Part shown: positions 17,828-26,519 of the stretch, one piece after another
How the letters are laid out: the number at the start of each line of letters is the position of its first letter
Numbering within the stretch: the stretch's first letter is position 1
Assembly (NCBI GenBank): GCA_947475995.1
Contig: CANJNI010000006.1
Span: forward strand, 87,325 to 151,324
DNA from: Beijerinckiaceae bacterium
GTDB taxonomy: Bacteria > Pseudomonadota > Alphaproteobacteria > Rhizobiales > Beijerinckiaceae
Direction of reading: 5' to 3'
Length of the DNA: 64,000 bases
Notes under the pieces: model-generated
What the model was told of the DNA's origin: nothing
What the model saw: only the letters and a program-made list of their open reading frames with translations
Database searches by the model: none
Made by a program: the position numbers and the translations under genes

Positions 17828-19966
17828 TTATTTCGCCAGCGGATCAGGCCGCAACTGGAAGTGCGCTGCGAGCGGCTTCGTGCCCTTGCCGCCCTCGATC
17901 AGCCAGGGCGTGCGGTCTCCATTGGTGGTCCAGAGGCCGCGGCCTTTCCAGCCGGCGTTCGGATCGTCGATCCGCCCGTCGAAGCCTTTCGCGTAAAAGC
18001 CCATCGGGTAAGGCACGCGCAGCACGACCATCTTGCCGTCCTTAAGGGCCACAAGGCCGTCGTTGAGATTGCCGGTCGACATGGGGACGTTTTCGCCCAG
18101 GCCGAATGTGTTGTGCTGATCGACCCAGGTGTAATAGCTCGATTCTGCGCTGTTATCGCCGATCCCCTCGAAGCCGGGGCCGGGATATTTGTGCAGCGTC
18201 CAGCCTTCCGGGCAATGATCGCCGAGCGCCTTCGGACCATTCAGCGGGCCCTTGCATTTGGACCGGTCAAAGGCCCCCAGATGTCCGCTCGCGAGCGAAA
18301 CCCAGACGACGCCGTTCTTGTCGATGTCGCCGCCGCGCACGCCAAAGCCGGGCGCGGGGACGTTGTAGACTTCCGCCAGCGCAGTCTCGGGCGGATTGGA
18401 ACCCGGATCAAGCCGCACGACCGCACCCGGATTGGAGCGTGACGCGCCCCATATCGAGCCATCCTTCGTGTGCGGCATCACCGCATAGAAGCCCGCCACG
18501 ACGCGCTTGTCCTTTGTCGGATCGACCGGCTGGTTGGGCTCGACATAATCGTCGCGCTTGCCGTTGCCGTTCGTGTCGAGCACAAGCGCCGTCCAGCCCT
18601 GCGCCTTCTGGATATCTCCGGTCTCCTCCAGAAGTTTGGTGTTGATCCAGCCGACAACCTGTCCGCCGCCGCTTGTCCACAAGGTGTTGTTCGCGTCGTA
18701 GCCGAACTGCAAATGGTGCGTGCCGAAGCAGGTCTGAAAGGCCGTGTATTTCTGCGTTTTCGGATCATACATGGTGATCCGGCGGGCGGAGGAATCGAGC
18801 GGGAACAGCTTCGCGGACGGGTGAGCCGAGCCCTTGCGGCAGAAGTCCGGATTCTCGGGCTTGTGTCCGGTGGCGGAAAGCCACAGGCGGCCCTTCTCGT
18901 CGAACATCGAATTGTGATTGTTGCCGTGCGTATCCCAGATCTTTTCCTCGCCCCAATAGGCCGAGGGCATCAGTGGATCTTTCGAGGCTGCGTGACCGGG
19001 GCCGAGCGCTTCGGGCGTGCCGGGCTCGTAGGTCATCATGAAGGAACTCTCGGCATTCTTCACGGGATCGAGAGTCGGAATCCTGTCGGTCGAATATTCG
19101 GGCGAGCCGTAGAGCGGGCCATAGCCGTTGACGGTCGGGTTGCGGCGGTCGCTGGAAATCAGGTCGTGCAGATATTGCTTTTCGTTCATCCAGTCGCGCA
19201 ACGTAACGACGATATTGCGCTCCTCGCCTTGCGGGCGCTGCGGTTTCGTCTTTGGCAATTCTCCCGCGGCGATCCGTCGTGTCCAATCGGCAAAATATTT
19301 CAGGGGCTCCGCATTCAACTGGCCCGCGACGATGTTGACCATGCTTTCGCCGCCCTGGCCCGACTGGATGCGCCGCATCCAGGCGTCCTCGTGCGTCGGC
19401 AAGTTGCTGAAGGCAGGCGGGAATGTGCGGGTCGAAAGTTGCCCGAGCTGGTGACAGCCCACGCAACCATTGTTCTTCATCAGGTTGATCCAGTCGGACT
19501 GCTTGATGTTCTTGGGAATATCCCCGGTTCCGCCGAACTGGTCGGCCCCCGGCATCCTGAGCATCGAATACCAGTAGATCGCGGGATAATAATGCGCCGC
19601 TGCGGCTTCACTGGGTGCGGGCTTCGCCGAGATCTGAACGGTCTTGCCGGGCTCGACCTTCTGCTTGTCGGAGTCGACAAGTCCATAGCCGCGCGCCCAG
19701 ACGTCATAGGCGCCCTTGGGAAGATCCGGCAGGACGAAGCGGCCCTGATCGTCCGTGACGACCATCTTGATGTAGCGCATCGGAAGCCGCGTCTCGGCGA
19801 TCACCCAGACGCCCGCCTCTGGCCCGTTGGGTCCGCGCACGACGCCGCCGATGTCGTCGGAATCAATGGCAGGCGCTTCCTGCGCGCGCAGCGAATGACT
19901 TGCAGACAGCGCCATTGCGGCGCCCGCAATTGCTCTCATGCTTCGACGGAATCCAGCTTTCTTCAT
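17828..19966 (-). CDS. Secreted carboxypeptidase-regulatory-like domain protein with a single CXXCH motif and Vgb-like beta-propeller
   Basis: Signal peptide; GGVVRGPNGPEAGVWVIAETRLPMRYIKMVVTDDQGRFVLPDLPKGAYDVWARGYG; NNGCVGCHQLGQ; repeated propeller-like segments. Confidence 0.75.
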   Translation of the reverse strand: MKKAGFRRSMRAIAGAAMALSASHSLRAQEAPAIDSDDIGGVVRGPNGPEAGVWVIAETRLPMRYIKMVVTDDQGRFVLPDLPKGAYDVWARGYGLVDSDKQKVEPGKTVQISAKPAPSEAAAAHYYPAIYWYSMLRMPGADQFGGTGDIPKNIKQSDWINLMKNNGCVGCHQLGQLSTRTFPPAFSNLPTHEDAWMRRIQSGQGGESMVNIVAGQLNAEPLKYFADWTRRIAAGELPKTKPQRPQGEERNIVVTLRDWMNEKQYLHDLISSDRRNPTVNGYGPLYGSPEYSTDRIPTLDPVKNAESSFMMTYEPGTPEALGPGHAASKDPLMPSAYWGEEKIWDTHGNNHNSMFDEKGRLWLSATGHKPENPDFCRKGSAHPSAKLFPLDSSARRITMYDPKTQKYTAFQTCFGTHHLQFGYDANNTLWTSGGGQVVGWINTKLLEETGDIQKAQGWTALVLDTNGNGKRDDYVEPNQPVDPTKDKRVVAGFYAVMPHTKDGSIWGASRSNPGAVVRLDPGSNPPETALAEVYNVPAPGFGVRGGDIDKNGVVWVSLASGHLGAFDRSKCKGPLNGPKALGDHCPEGWTLHKYPGPGFEGIGDNSAESSYYTWVDQHNTFGLGENVPMSTGNLNDGLVALKDGKMVVLRVPYPMGFYAKGFDGRIDDPNAGWKGRGLWTTNGDRTPWLIEGGKGTKPLAAHFQLRPDPLAK

Positions 19967-20069
19967 GCGTCTCTCCCCGTGGCCGATCTTGCAGCCGGTT
20001 CCTTAGCTGGAACTTGGCCGCAAGTGTGCCGTTGAAAGAGCGCTCTGGCAAGCGAGGATATTCCGCCGT

Positions 20070-21386
20070 TCAGGCGTAGATGTTCTTCTTCGCCTTGGAG
20101 GGGAGGACGCGCTGTTCGATGAAGTTGCTGACGAGCGCCCGCATTTTCTGCTCGTCCCATGTGTTTCCGTCTACGGCGTCCACCGGGAAGTCGAGCACCG
20201 GAATGCCGGCCTCCTCAAGAGCCTGATTGACTGTCTTGACGCCCCACCAGCCGGCGATGGACAGGCCGCCGTCGACGCGATGCGTGCGGGCTTCCTCGAT
20301 CGCCCATGCGCTGCCGAGCCCCGGAATGTGCATCTGTTCCGACATGGTGACATAGCGGCTGGCGAGGGCGCGGATCGGGTCGCGGCCGCCGTAACGGATG
20401 TAGCCATCGCTGGCGATGGACAGATAATTGGAGCGCACGAAGACCGCGCCGTACTTCTCTTCGAATTCGGTGAAGAAATCGAGGTTCTGCCAGAGGCCCT
20501 GTCCGACATACATCAGCCGGATCTGCTCGTTGGGGCAGGCCCACATCTGGTTGTCGGCGCGGTGCTTGATCTCGTCGCGGAAAGCGCGCGCCTGCTGGTA
20601 AGCCCATTCGGTGCCGCGATGCCACTGGATGCCCATCACCTGTCCCATCACTTCGCCAAGTCGTGCGGGAAGCTTCGGGGCGGTCTCGATGATGGTGCGG
20701 ATTTCATGGAAGTACTCTTCCTGCGCGTTCACCCGATTGATGATCTCGCGCAGGCGGTCGTAATCGAGTTTCTTGCCCGCGACCTTTTCGGCGGCCGCGA
20801 TGAGATCCTGATATTGGGCGGCGAGCGCGTCGATGCGATAGTCGCCGTCGAGATCTTCCCACTGCCAGCGCGACATTTTCCACCACTCGGGCGTGGGACG
20901 GTCCAGCACCGGCTGTTCGATGGGAATGAAGGGCGCGCCCGAAATCGCCGACATGACCTCGGCGCTGCGCTCATTGATCGAGGTGCAGAGCAGCGAAGGC
21001 ATCGGCAGGCCGCCCCACGGCTTGTCGGGATTTTCCTCGTCGAGCATCACCGCGAGAGTGAGCGCCGCATAGCGACTGAGATTGCGATGGTAGCCGCACT
21101 TGTCGAGAAAGTTCGAATAATAGCCCGACTGACGTTTGGCGGCCACGAGGCCCGAATACCAGACGTCCGTGATGAACGGGATGTCGAGCGCTTCGAGAAT
21201 TTCGTGCGGCACGAGTGCGCCCACAACCGCATAGGGCTGGCCGCCCTGGAACACGTCCTTGCGCAGGCCCTCGAACCATTCGCGCTGATAGGCCCGCAAG
21301 GTATGGCTCACCTTGAGTTGCGTGAGCGATTCATGTTTGCGCTTTGCTTCTTCACGGGCCTTGGCGGCGTCAGTGGGAGCGCTCAT
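20070..21386 (-). CDS. 2-hydroxyacyl-CoA dehydratase / benzoyl-CoA reductase-like subunit
   Basis: HGD-D family layout (PFITDVWYSGL, C-terminal DGGLSIAGWWGVKTVNQALEEAGIPVLDFPVDAVDGNTWDEQKMRALVSNFIE); start ATG at 21386. Confidence 0.75.
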   Translation of the reverse strand: MSAPTDAAKAREEAKRKHESLTQLKVSHTLRAYQREWFEGLRKDVFQGGQPYAVVGALVPHEILEALDIPFITDVWYSGLVAAKRQSGYYSNFLDKCGYHRNLSRYAALTLAVMLDEENPDKPWGGLPMPSLLCTSINERSAEVMSAISGAPFIPIEQPVLDRPTPEWWKMSRWQWEDLDGDYRIDALAAQYQDLIAAAEKVAGKKLDYDRLREIINRVNAQEEYFHEIRTIIETAPKLPARLGEVMGQVMGIQWHRGTEWAYQQARAFRDEIKHRADNQMWACPNEQIRLMYVGQGLWQNLDFFTEFEEKYGAVFVRSNYLSIASDGYIRYGGRDPIRALASRYVTMSEQMHIPGLGSAWAIEEARTHRVDGGLSIAGWWGVKTVNQALEEAGIPVLDFPVDAVDGNTWDEQKMRALVSNFIEQRVLPSKAKKNIYA

Positions 21387-22537
21387 CGGGCGGCCTCCTT
21401 GCGGCCGGGGATGCCGGCAAAAAACGGTTCGAGTTCGGATGCGATGGCAGAGCGGCCCTTGTCGCGCAGGGCGTCGTGGAACAGGAGCTGGACCGGCTTG
21501 CCCATGTCGCGGAAGGTCTTCGCAAGGCGCGGCGTGTCCCAGCCGAGCATACGGTCGCTGGGGGGGATGTACATGACGATGGCGTCGATATCGCTGCGCG
21601 CAGCTTGCTCCATCATCCATGTCTCGCGCGCGGCGGGCGGCCAGACGCCGGTTGTCGGCACGTCGCTCCAGTATTTGTCGAGGATGGCCTGCAGCGGATC
21701 GAGCTTCGTTGAAATGTCGTCGCCTGCGGCGCGTGCGCCCCAGGTGTCATCCTCGGCCACCACATTGGCTCCGGCCGCTTCGATCAATTGATGGACGTTG
21801 GTGTGGCCGAGCGGCTCGGCGGTGATGAGCAGCACATTGTGTCGCGCCGAAAGGGCGGGGCCGGCGGCTGCTTCGGAGATGAAGGATGCGAGCGCCTGCG
21901 CATAAGACTGCGGGTCCATGAAGTAACCTGCGCCGATGGCCTGCATGGCTTCGACGCCGCCGACCGTCCCGGTGGCGCGCAGATTGCCGAGCCGGCGCTG
22001 CAAGGCGCGCGTGCTGTTCGTCGTCTCGATGGCGGCCACCAGCGCGGCGTCGTCGACCTTTGCGGCGATGCGTCCGATGCGTTTCACGAGATCGCGGATA
22101 CGGTCCTCGTTATAGACGCGCACGGCTTCGCGCTGGCTTTGCATCAGATCGTAGATGGCAAAGGGCGGCATTTTCGGCGCGCGGCCGAGACGATAGATTT
22201 CCTTCAGGAAATAATAGAGCTTGTCGTAGGGGCGCGAGAGCACGAGCAGATCGAGAAACTCGAAATCTCCGTCCACACCAGCCTCGAACAAGGTTCGTGT
22301 TTCGGGCGGCAGCTCAGGATCGACATAGATGTCGGCGACCGGCGTCTTGCGGTCGAGATCGGCGGTGATCAAGATCGGCACTGCGCCCGCAGCCATGATG
22401 AGTTCCGTCGGGACCGTGTGGCCAATGCGGCCGATCACCTTGCGCCCTGCGGCGTGAGCGGCACGCGCGGCTTCCTGCCGATGCGCATAATGGTGCGCGA
22501 GCGTCTGGAACGCCGCTCCGCGTTGAGGTTTTTGCAT
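21383..22537 (-). CDS. 2-hydroxyacyl-CoA dehydratase-like second subunit, cysteine-free
   Basis: KVIGRIGHTVPTELIMAAGAVPILITAD, FEFLDLLVLSRPYDKLYYFLKEI, DAIVMYIPPSDRM...FRDMGKPVQLLFHD match the HGD-D family layout; no Cys in 384 aa; 4-bp overlap with 20070-21386. Confidence 0.72.
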   Translation of the reverse strand: MQKPQRGAAFQTLAHHYAHRQEAARAAHAAGRKVIGRIGHTVPTELIMAAGAVPILITADLDRKTPVADIYVDPELPPETRTLFEAGVDGDFEFLDLLVLSRPYDKLYYFLKEIYRLGRAPKMPPFAIYDLMQSQREAVRVYNEDRIRDLVKRIGRIAAKVDDAALVAAIETTNSTRALQRRLGNLRATGTVGGVEAMQAIGAGYFMDPQSYAQALASFISEAAAGPALSARHNVLLITAEPLGHTNVHQLIEAAGANVVAEDDTWGARAAGDDISTKLDPLQAILDKYWSDVPTTGVWPPAARETWMMEQAARSDIDAIVMYIPPSDRMLGWDTPRLAKTFRDMGKPVQLLFHDALRDKGRSAIASELEPFFAGIPGRKEAAR

Positions 22538-23718
22538 TAGACCACTCCAGCCGCTTTCAGGCGTTCTGTTTCATCTGCGCTGTAGCCGAGTTCGGCCAGC
22601 ACTTCATTCGTATGTTCGCCGAGTTCGGGCAGGCGCTTTTCGAGAGCGGGACCATCGGCATCGGCCACGAAGCCCGCGTTCATCAGACGCATGGCCTTGC
22701 CATCGGCGGTGGCGCTGTCCTGCAACATGCGTCGCTCGCGCAGGGATGGCATGGACAGAAGTTCGCCGGATGTGCGGACTTTTGCGGCGGGCGCGCCGGC
22801 CTCCATCAAGGCCCTTTCGAGATCGCTCGCCTTCAGCGGCGCGATGCGGCGCGACAGTTCGGCGCGCAATTCATCCTTGTTGGCGAGACGCGACGCGGGC
22901 TTTTCATAGCGCGGGTCCTTGATCAGTTCGGGAGCGCCGAGCACGCCGCACAGGGCTTCCCAATGGTTCTGGAAATTGCCGCTGAGCCACAGCCATCCAT
23001 CGGTGGTGCGGAAAGGTCCGACCGTGGGGCGATCCTGCACGATCGGTTGCGTCGCCTTGATGCGGTCGCCGCTGATCATTTGGCGCACGAGGCCGGGCCC
23101 CATGAGGACGAGCGTTGCGTCCAGCATGGCGACGTCGAGATGCTGCCCCTCGCCGGTGCGTTCGCGTCGGATGAGCGCCTGGAGGATCGCCGAATAAGCC
23201 ACGAAGCCACTGAAACAATCGATGCTGAAGCCGCGACCCTGCGAGGGAATGTCGTTGTCTTCGCCGCTCCACGCCATCCCGGTCATGGCCTGAATGGTAT
23301 GGTCATAGGCGGGCCATCTGGCCATCTCGCCGCCCTGTCCGAAGCCGGTGATGCTGCAGGTGATGAGGCGCGGATTCAGCGCGCGCAGATCCTCATGGCC
23401 GAGGCCTATTTCGGTGAGCGCGCCGGGGCGCTGGTTCTCCACCATGACGTCGGCCGTCATCGCGAGTGCGCGCACGATGGACTGGCCTTCGGGGCTCTTG
23501 AGATTGACGGTGATGGAGCGCTTGCCGGCATTCACCGCCGCAAAGGCAGATCCGACATTCCAGCCCGGCTCCTTGATGAATTCGCGGAAATCATCGCCGA
23601 TGCCGGGACGCTCGACCTTGACGACGTCCGCGCCCAGAAGGCCCAGATGGTAGGTGCAGAAAGGCCCGGCGAGCGCATGGGTCAGATCGAGAATTCGCAG
23701 GCCTTCGAGCGCCTTCAT
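22537..23718 (-). CDS. CaiB/BaiF (class III) CoA-transferase family protein
   Basis: LEGLRILDLTHALAGPFCTYHLGLLGADVVKVERPGIGDDFR; NAGKRSITVNLKSPEG; 1-bp overlap with the dehydratase subunit. Confidence 0.93.
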   Translation of the reverse strand: MKALEGLRILDLTHALAGPFCTYHLGLLGADVVKVERPGIGDDFREFIKEPGWNVGSAFAAVNAGKRSITVNLKSPEGQSIVRALAMTADVMVENQRPGALTEIGLGHEDLRALNPRLITCSITGFGQGGEMARWPAYDHTIQAMTGMAWSGEDNDIPSQGRGFSIDCFSGFVAYSAILQALIRRERTGEGQHLDVAMLDATLVLMGPGLVRQMISGDRIKATQPIVQDRPTVGPFRTTDGWLWLSGNFQNHWEALCGVLGAPELIKDPRYEKPASRLANKDELRAELSRRIAPLKASDLERALMEAGAPAAKVRTSGELLSMPSLRERRMLQDSATADGKAMRLMNAGFVADADGPALEKRLPELGEHTNEVLAELGYSADETERLKAAGVV

Positions 23719-23776
23719 GTCTTTTTAATTCCCCGAATGGTGTGCGCCGCCGCTGATGCGCGGCGGCGCTTCTTGA

Positions 23777-24796
23777 TCAGTTGGCGCCGAGCAATTGCAC
23801 GAGGCCGGGGATTTTTTCCTTGATGGTCCGGAAGTCGGGCGTCGCCATCTGGGGGAGCGGCAGCGTGCCGGGCACACCGTTGATCGGCGAGAAACCGTCC
23901 TTGTTAAGCACGGCCTGCCCGTCGACGCTCAGCGTAAAGGCGGCGAGCAACCTGGCGATATTCGGATGCGGGGCCTTCTGCATGATCATCATGCTGGTGT
24001 CGGAAGAGATCGTCGGCTGCGGGAAAATCTCGCCGATCGGCGCGCCCTTATCGAGCAGACCCACGACGACCTGATGGATGCCGGGCGCGTAGATTGCCTT
24101 TGCGCCGGCCGCAATCTGCTGAATGCCCGGAACCGCGCTCGGCGAGAGCGTCGCGTTCTGGCCGAGCGCCTTGATGAAGCCCTCCCCATAGGTGTCGCGC
24201 ATCAGCACATGCCAGAGGGCAGGCGAGCCGCCGACGCGCGGGTCGATGGTCAGCACGCGGCCCTTCCACTTCGGGTCGATCAGGTCCTGCCACGTCTTCG
24301 GCGGGTCCTTGATCTGGTCCTTGTTGTAGATCAGCGAATAGGGAATGTGCGAAACGATCACCGAGAACGGCGTCTTCACATGCGCATAGGGAGCCAGACC
24401 CGGCACGATATCGATGGAGGCGAACATGCCCTTGGCGTGCATCTGCTCCTGCAGCAACTTATCGGTGTCCAGGACGACATCCGCGACCGGGCTGCCGCTT
24501 TCGTGCTCGGAAAGAAGACGTTGGCCGAGCGCGCCGGAGATGAGGCGCGTCACCTCCAGTTCGATGCCGTACTTTTCCTTGAACTTGGCCACGAAGGCCT
24601 GAATGATCGCCGGATCGGTGACGGCATAGAGCGAGCCCTTGCCTTCCTTCTTGGCGGCCTCGATCAACGCCGCGTCGACCTGCTGGGCGGAGGCGATGGA
24701 GGGCAGCATGGCGGCGGCCATTGCCGCACCCGCAACCTGCTTGATGAATTTCCGGCGCGTCGTCCGGCCTTTTAGCATTCTGGTCATCTGTTTCAT
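23777..24796 (-). CDS. ABC transporter extracellular solute-binding protein (ferric/organic-ligand type, family 1), Tat-like signal
   Basis: TTRRKFIKQVAGAAMAAA; SLYAVTDPAIIQAFVAKFKEKYGIELEV; DLIDPKWKGRV. Confidence 0.88.
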   Translation of the reverse strand: MKQMTRMLKGRTTRRKFIKQVAGAAMAAAMLPSIASAQQVDAALIEAAKKEGKGSLYAVTDPAIIQAFVAKFKEKYGIELEVTRLISGALGQRLLSEHESGSPVADVVLDTDKLLQEQMHAKGMFASIDIVPGLAPYAHVKTPFSVIVSHIPYSLIYNKDQIKDPPKTWQDLIDPKWKGRVLTIDPRVGGSPALWHVLMRDTYGEGFIKALGQNATLSPSAVPGIQQIAAGAKAIYAPGIHQVVVGLLDKGAPIGEIFPQPTISSDTSMMIMQKAPHPNIARLLAAFTLSVDGQAVLNKDGFSPINGVPGTLPLPQMATPDFRTIKEKIPGLVQLLGAN

Positions 24797-24821
24797 CCCC
24801 TTCCTGTTATGGCGGTCCCGA

Positions 24822-26519
24822 TCAGCTCATTCTTGCAGAGTATCGCGAAAAGAAAAGCATGATGGCGACGCCGACGGACGTTACCGCCGTCACCACGATC
24901 GACATGGCGGCAAGCTGCGGAAACGATCCGAAAACCCACAGTTCCGTCATGACGCGGCCGATGACCGGATTGCGGGCTCCGCCCAGCAGGCTCGACGCAG
25001 TGACTTCGCCTGCCGTGTGAATGAAAACGATGATCCAGCCCGCCACCAGCCCCGGAACCGAAAGCGGCAGAAGCACGCGCCAGAATGTGCGGCCGGGTCC
25101 TGCGCCGGCGATCCGGGAGGCTTCGGACAGGTCGATCCCGATGCCGGACGCAGCCGCCGCCGCCGCACGCGCCGCGAAGGGCAGGGCCATCGCCAGATAA
25201 GCGAGGAAGAGGATCGTCAATGTGCCGTAGAACTGGAAAGGTTTGGGGGTGAAGGTGATCAGGAACGCGATGCCGATCACCGTATGCGGCAAGGTTGCCG
25301 GAAGGCTCATCACGATATCGGCCCAGCGGCTGCTCGCGCCTTTCTGCTGGCGGGCCTGCAAGGTCACCAGCGCGGCGATCAGCACCGCCACCGTCGCGAC
25401 GGCCGCTCCCAGTGAAAAGCTGGTGACGAAGGCGCGGCTTGTGGGTCCGTTTTCGAACAGCACGAAGCGATAATTGGCGAGACTGAGCTGGTTCCAGCGC
25501 ACGATCGGCGTCCAGAAGGATTGCAGCGAGACCAGAATGAGCCCCAGCACCGGCAGGACGGACGTCGAGACCAGATAGGCGATTGCGAGAATTTTCGCCG
25601 GGATGCGCAAACGTCCCAGTCTTATGCGACCGGCGCGCGCGCCGCGTCCGCCTGTCACCGCATTGCGGTCTCCCGGCGCCAGATAGCGCTGCGCCAGAAG
25701 CAGCGATTGCACGACCGCCACCATGGCGGCGCTCAGCAGAAGTCCGGCTGCGGTCTGCGGCGGGAATTGCTCGAAGAGCCGATAGATATAGACCGAAATC
25801 ACATCCATGCGGGCCGCCGTGCCGAGCACGATCGGCACCGAGAACAGCCCGATGCCGGCGATGATCGCCAGCAGCGACGCCGACGCAATGGCCGGGCGTA
25901 TGGCGGGCAGCGTTACTCGCAACATGGTGCGAACAGGAGGAGCGCCGCTGACGCGCGAGGCTTCCTCCAGAGCGGAATCGAGTCCGCGCAGGGCCGCCGA
26001 AACGACGAGATAGACGTAGGGCGTCAGATAGAGGCCCGTGATGGCCATGAGGCCGGCGGGCGTATAGATGTTCAGCGGGCCGGTGAAGGACTCGACGCCC
26101 ACCAGCCCCAGCAGCCAGCGCAGAAAGCTGTTGCCGAATCCGACATTCGGATCGAGCAGGATCGCCCAGCCGATGACTCCCGCGATGGGCGGCACGATCA
26201 TCGGCGCGAGCGGCAGCAGTTCGCCGGCAGCTCCCAGATCGCCGTCCGTGCGCTCATTGATGAAGGCCAGCAGGGAGCCGATGATGGTCGCGATAAAGGC
26301 TCCGCCCATCACGATGATGGCGGTGTTGAACATCACGCGGCCTAGCGCCCCGGAGGCAAAGGCCGCAGTGAGTTCCTTCAGGCCTGCGGGCGCTTCGCCG
26401 ATCGTGCGCCAGATGGTCACCCCGAACGGAAAGATCAGAAAAACCGCGACGAGCGCCACAACGCCCATCACGAGGGGCGCGAAAAGCGGCTTGCGCCGGA
26501 CTGGGCGGGAGGCGCTCAT
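24822..26519 (-). CDS. ABC transporter permease (fused double-domain, FbpB-like)
   Basis: Multiple TM helices; two EAA-type loops (EEASRVSGAPPVRTMLRVTLPAI, SEASRIAGAGPGRTFWRVLLPL); in-frame ATG at 26519. Confidence 0.9.
   Translation of the reverse strand: MSASRPVRRKPLFAPLVMGVVALVAVFLIFPFGVTIWRTIGEAPAGLKELTAAFASGALGRVMFNTAIIVMGGAFIATIIGSLLAFINERTDGDLGAAGELLPLAPMIVPPIAGVIGWAILLDPNVGFGNSFLRWLLGLVGVESFTGPLNIYTPAGLMAITGLYLTPYVYLVVSAALRGLDSALEEASRVSGAPPVRTMLRVTLPAIRPAIASASLLAIIAGIGLFSVPIVLGTAARMDVISVYIYRLFEQFPPQTAAGLLLSAAMVAVVQSLLLAQRYLAPGDRNAVTGGRGARAGRIRLGRLRIPAKILAIAYLVSTSVLPVLGLILVSLQSFWTPIVRWNQLSLANYRFVLFENGPTSRAFVTSFSLGAAVATVAVLIAALVTLQARQQKGASSRWADIVMSLPATLPHTVIGIAFLITFTPKPFQFYGTLTILFLAYLAMALPFAARAAAAAASGIGIDLSEASRIAGAGPGRTFWRVLLPLSVPGLVAGWIIVFIHTAGEVTASSLLGGARNPVIGRVMTELWVFGSFPQLAAMSIVVTAVTSVGVAIMLFFSRYSARMS

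Noticed and set aside
18470-20035. 521-aa plus-strand ORF, and similar long ORFs at 20280-21791, 22612-23823, 46462-48033
   Set aside because: Antisense to well-supported minus-strand genes; no recognisable motifs.
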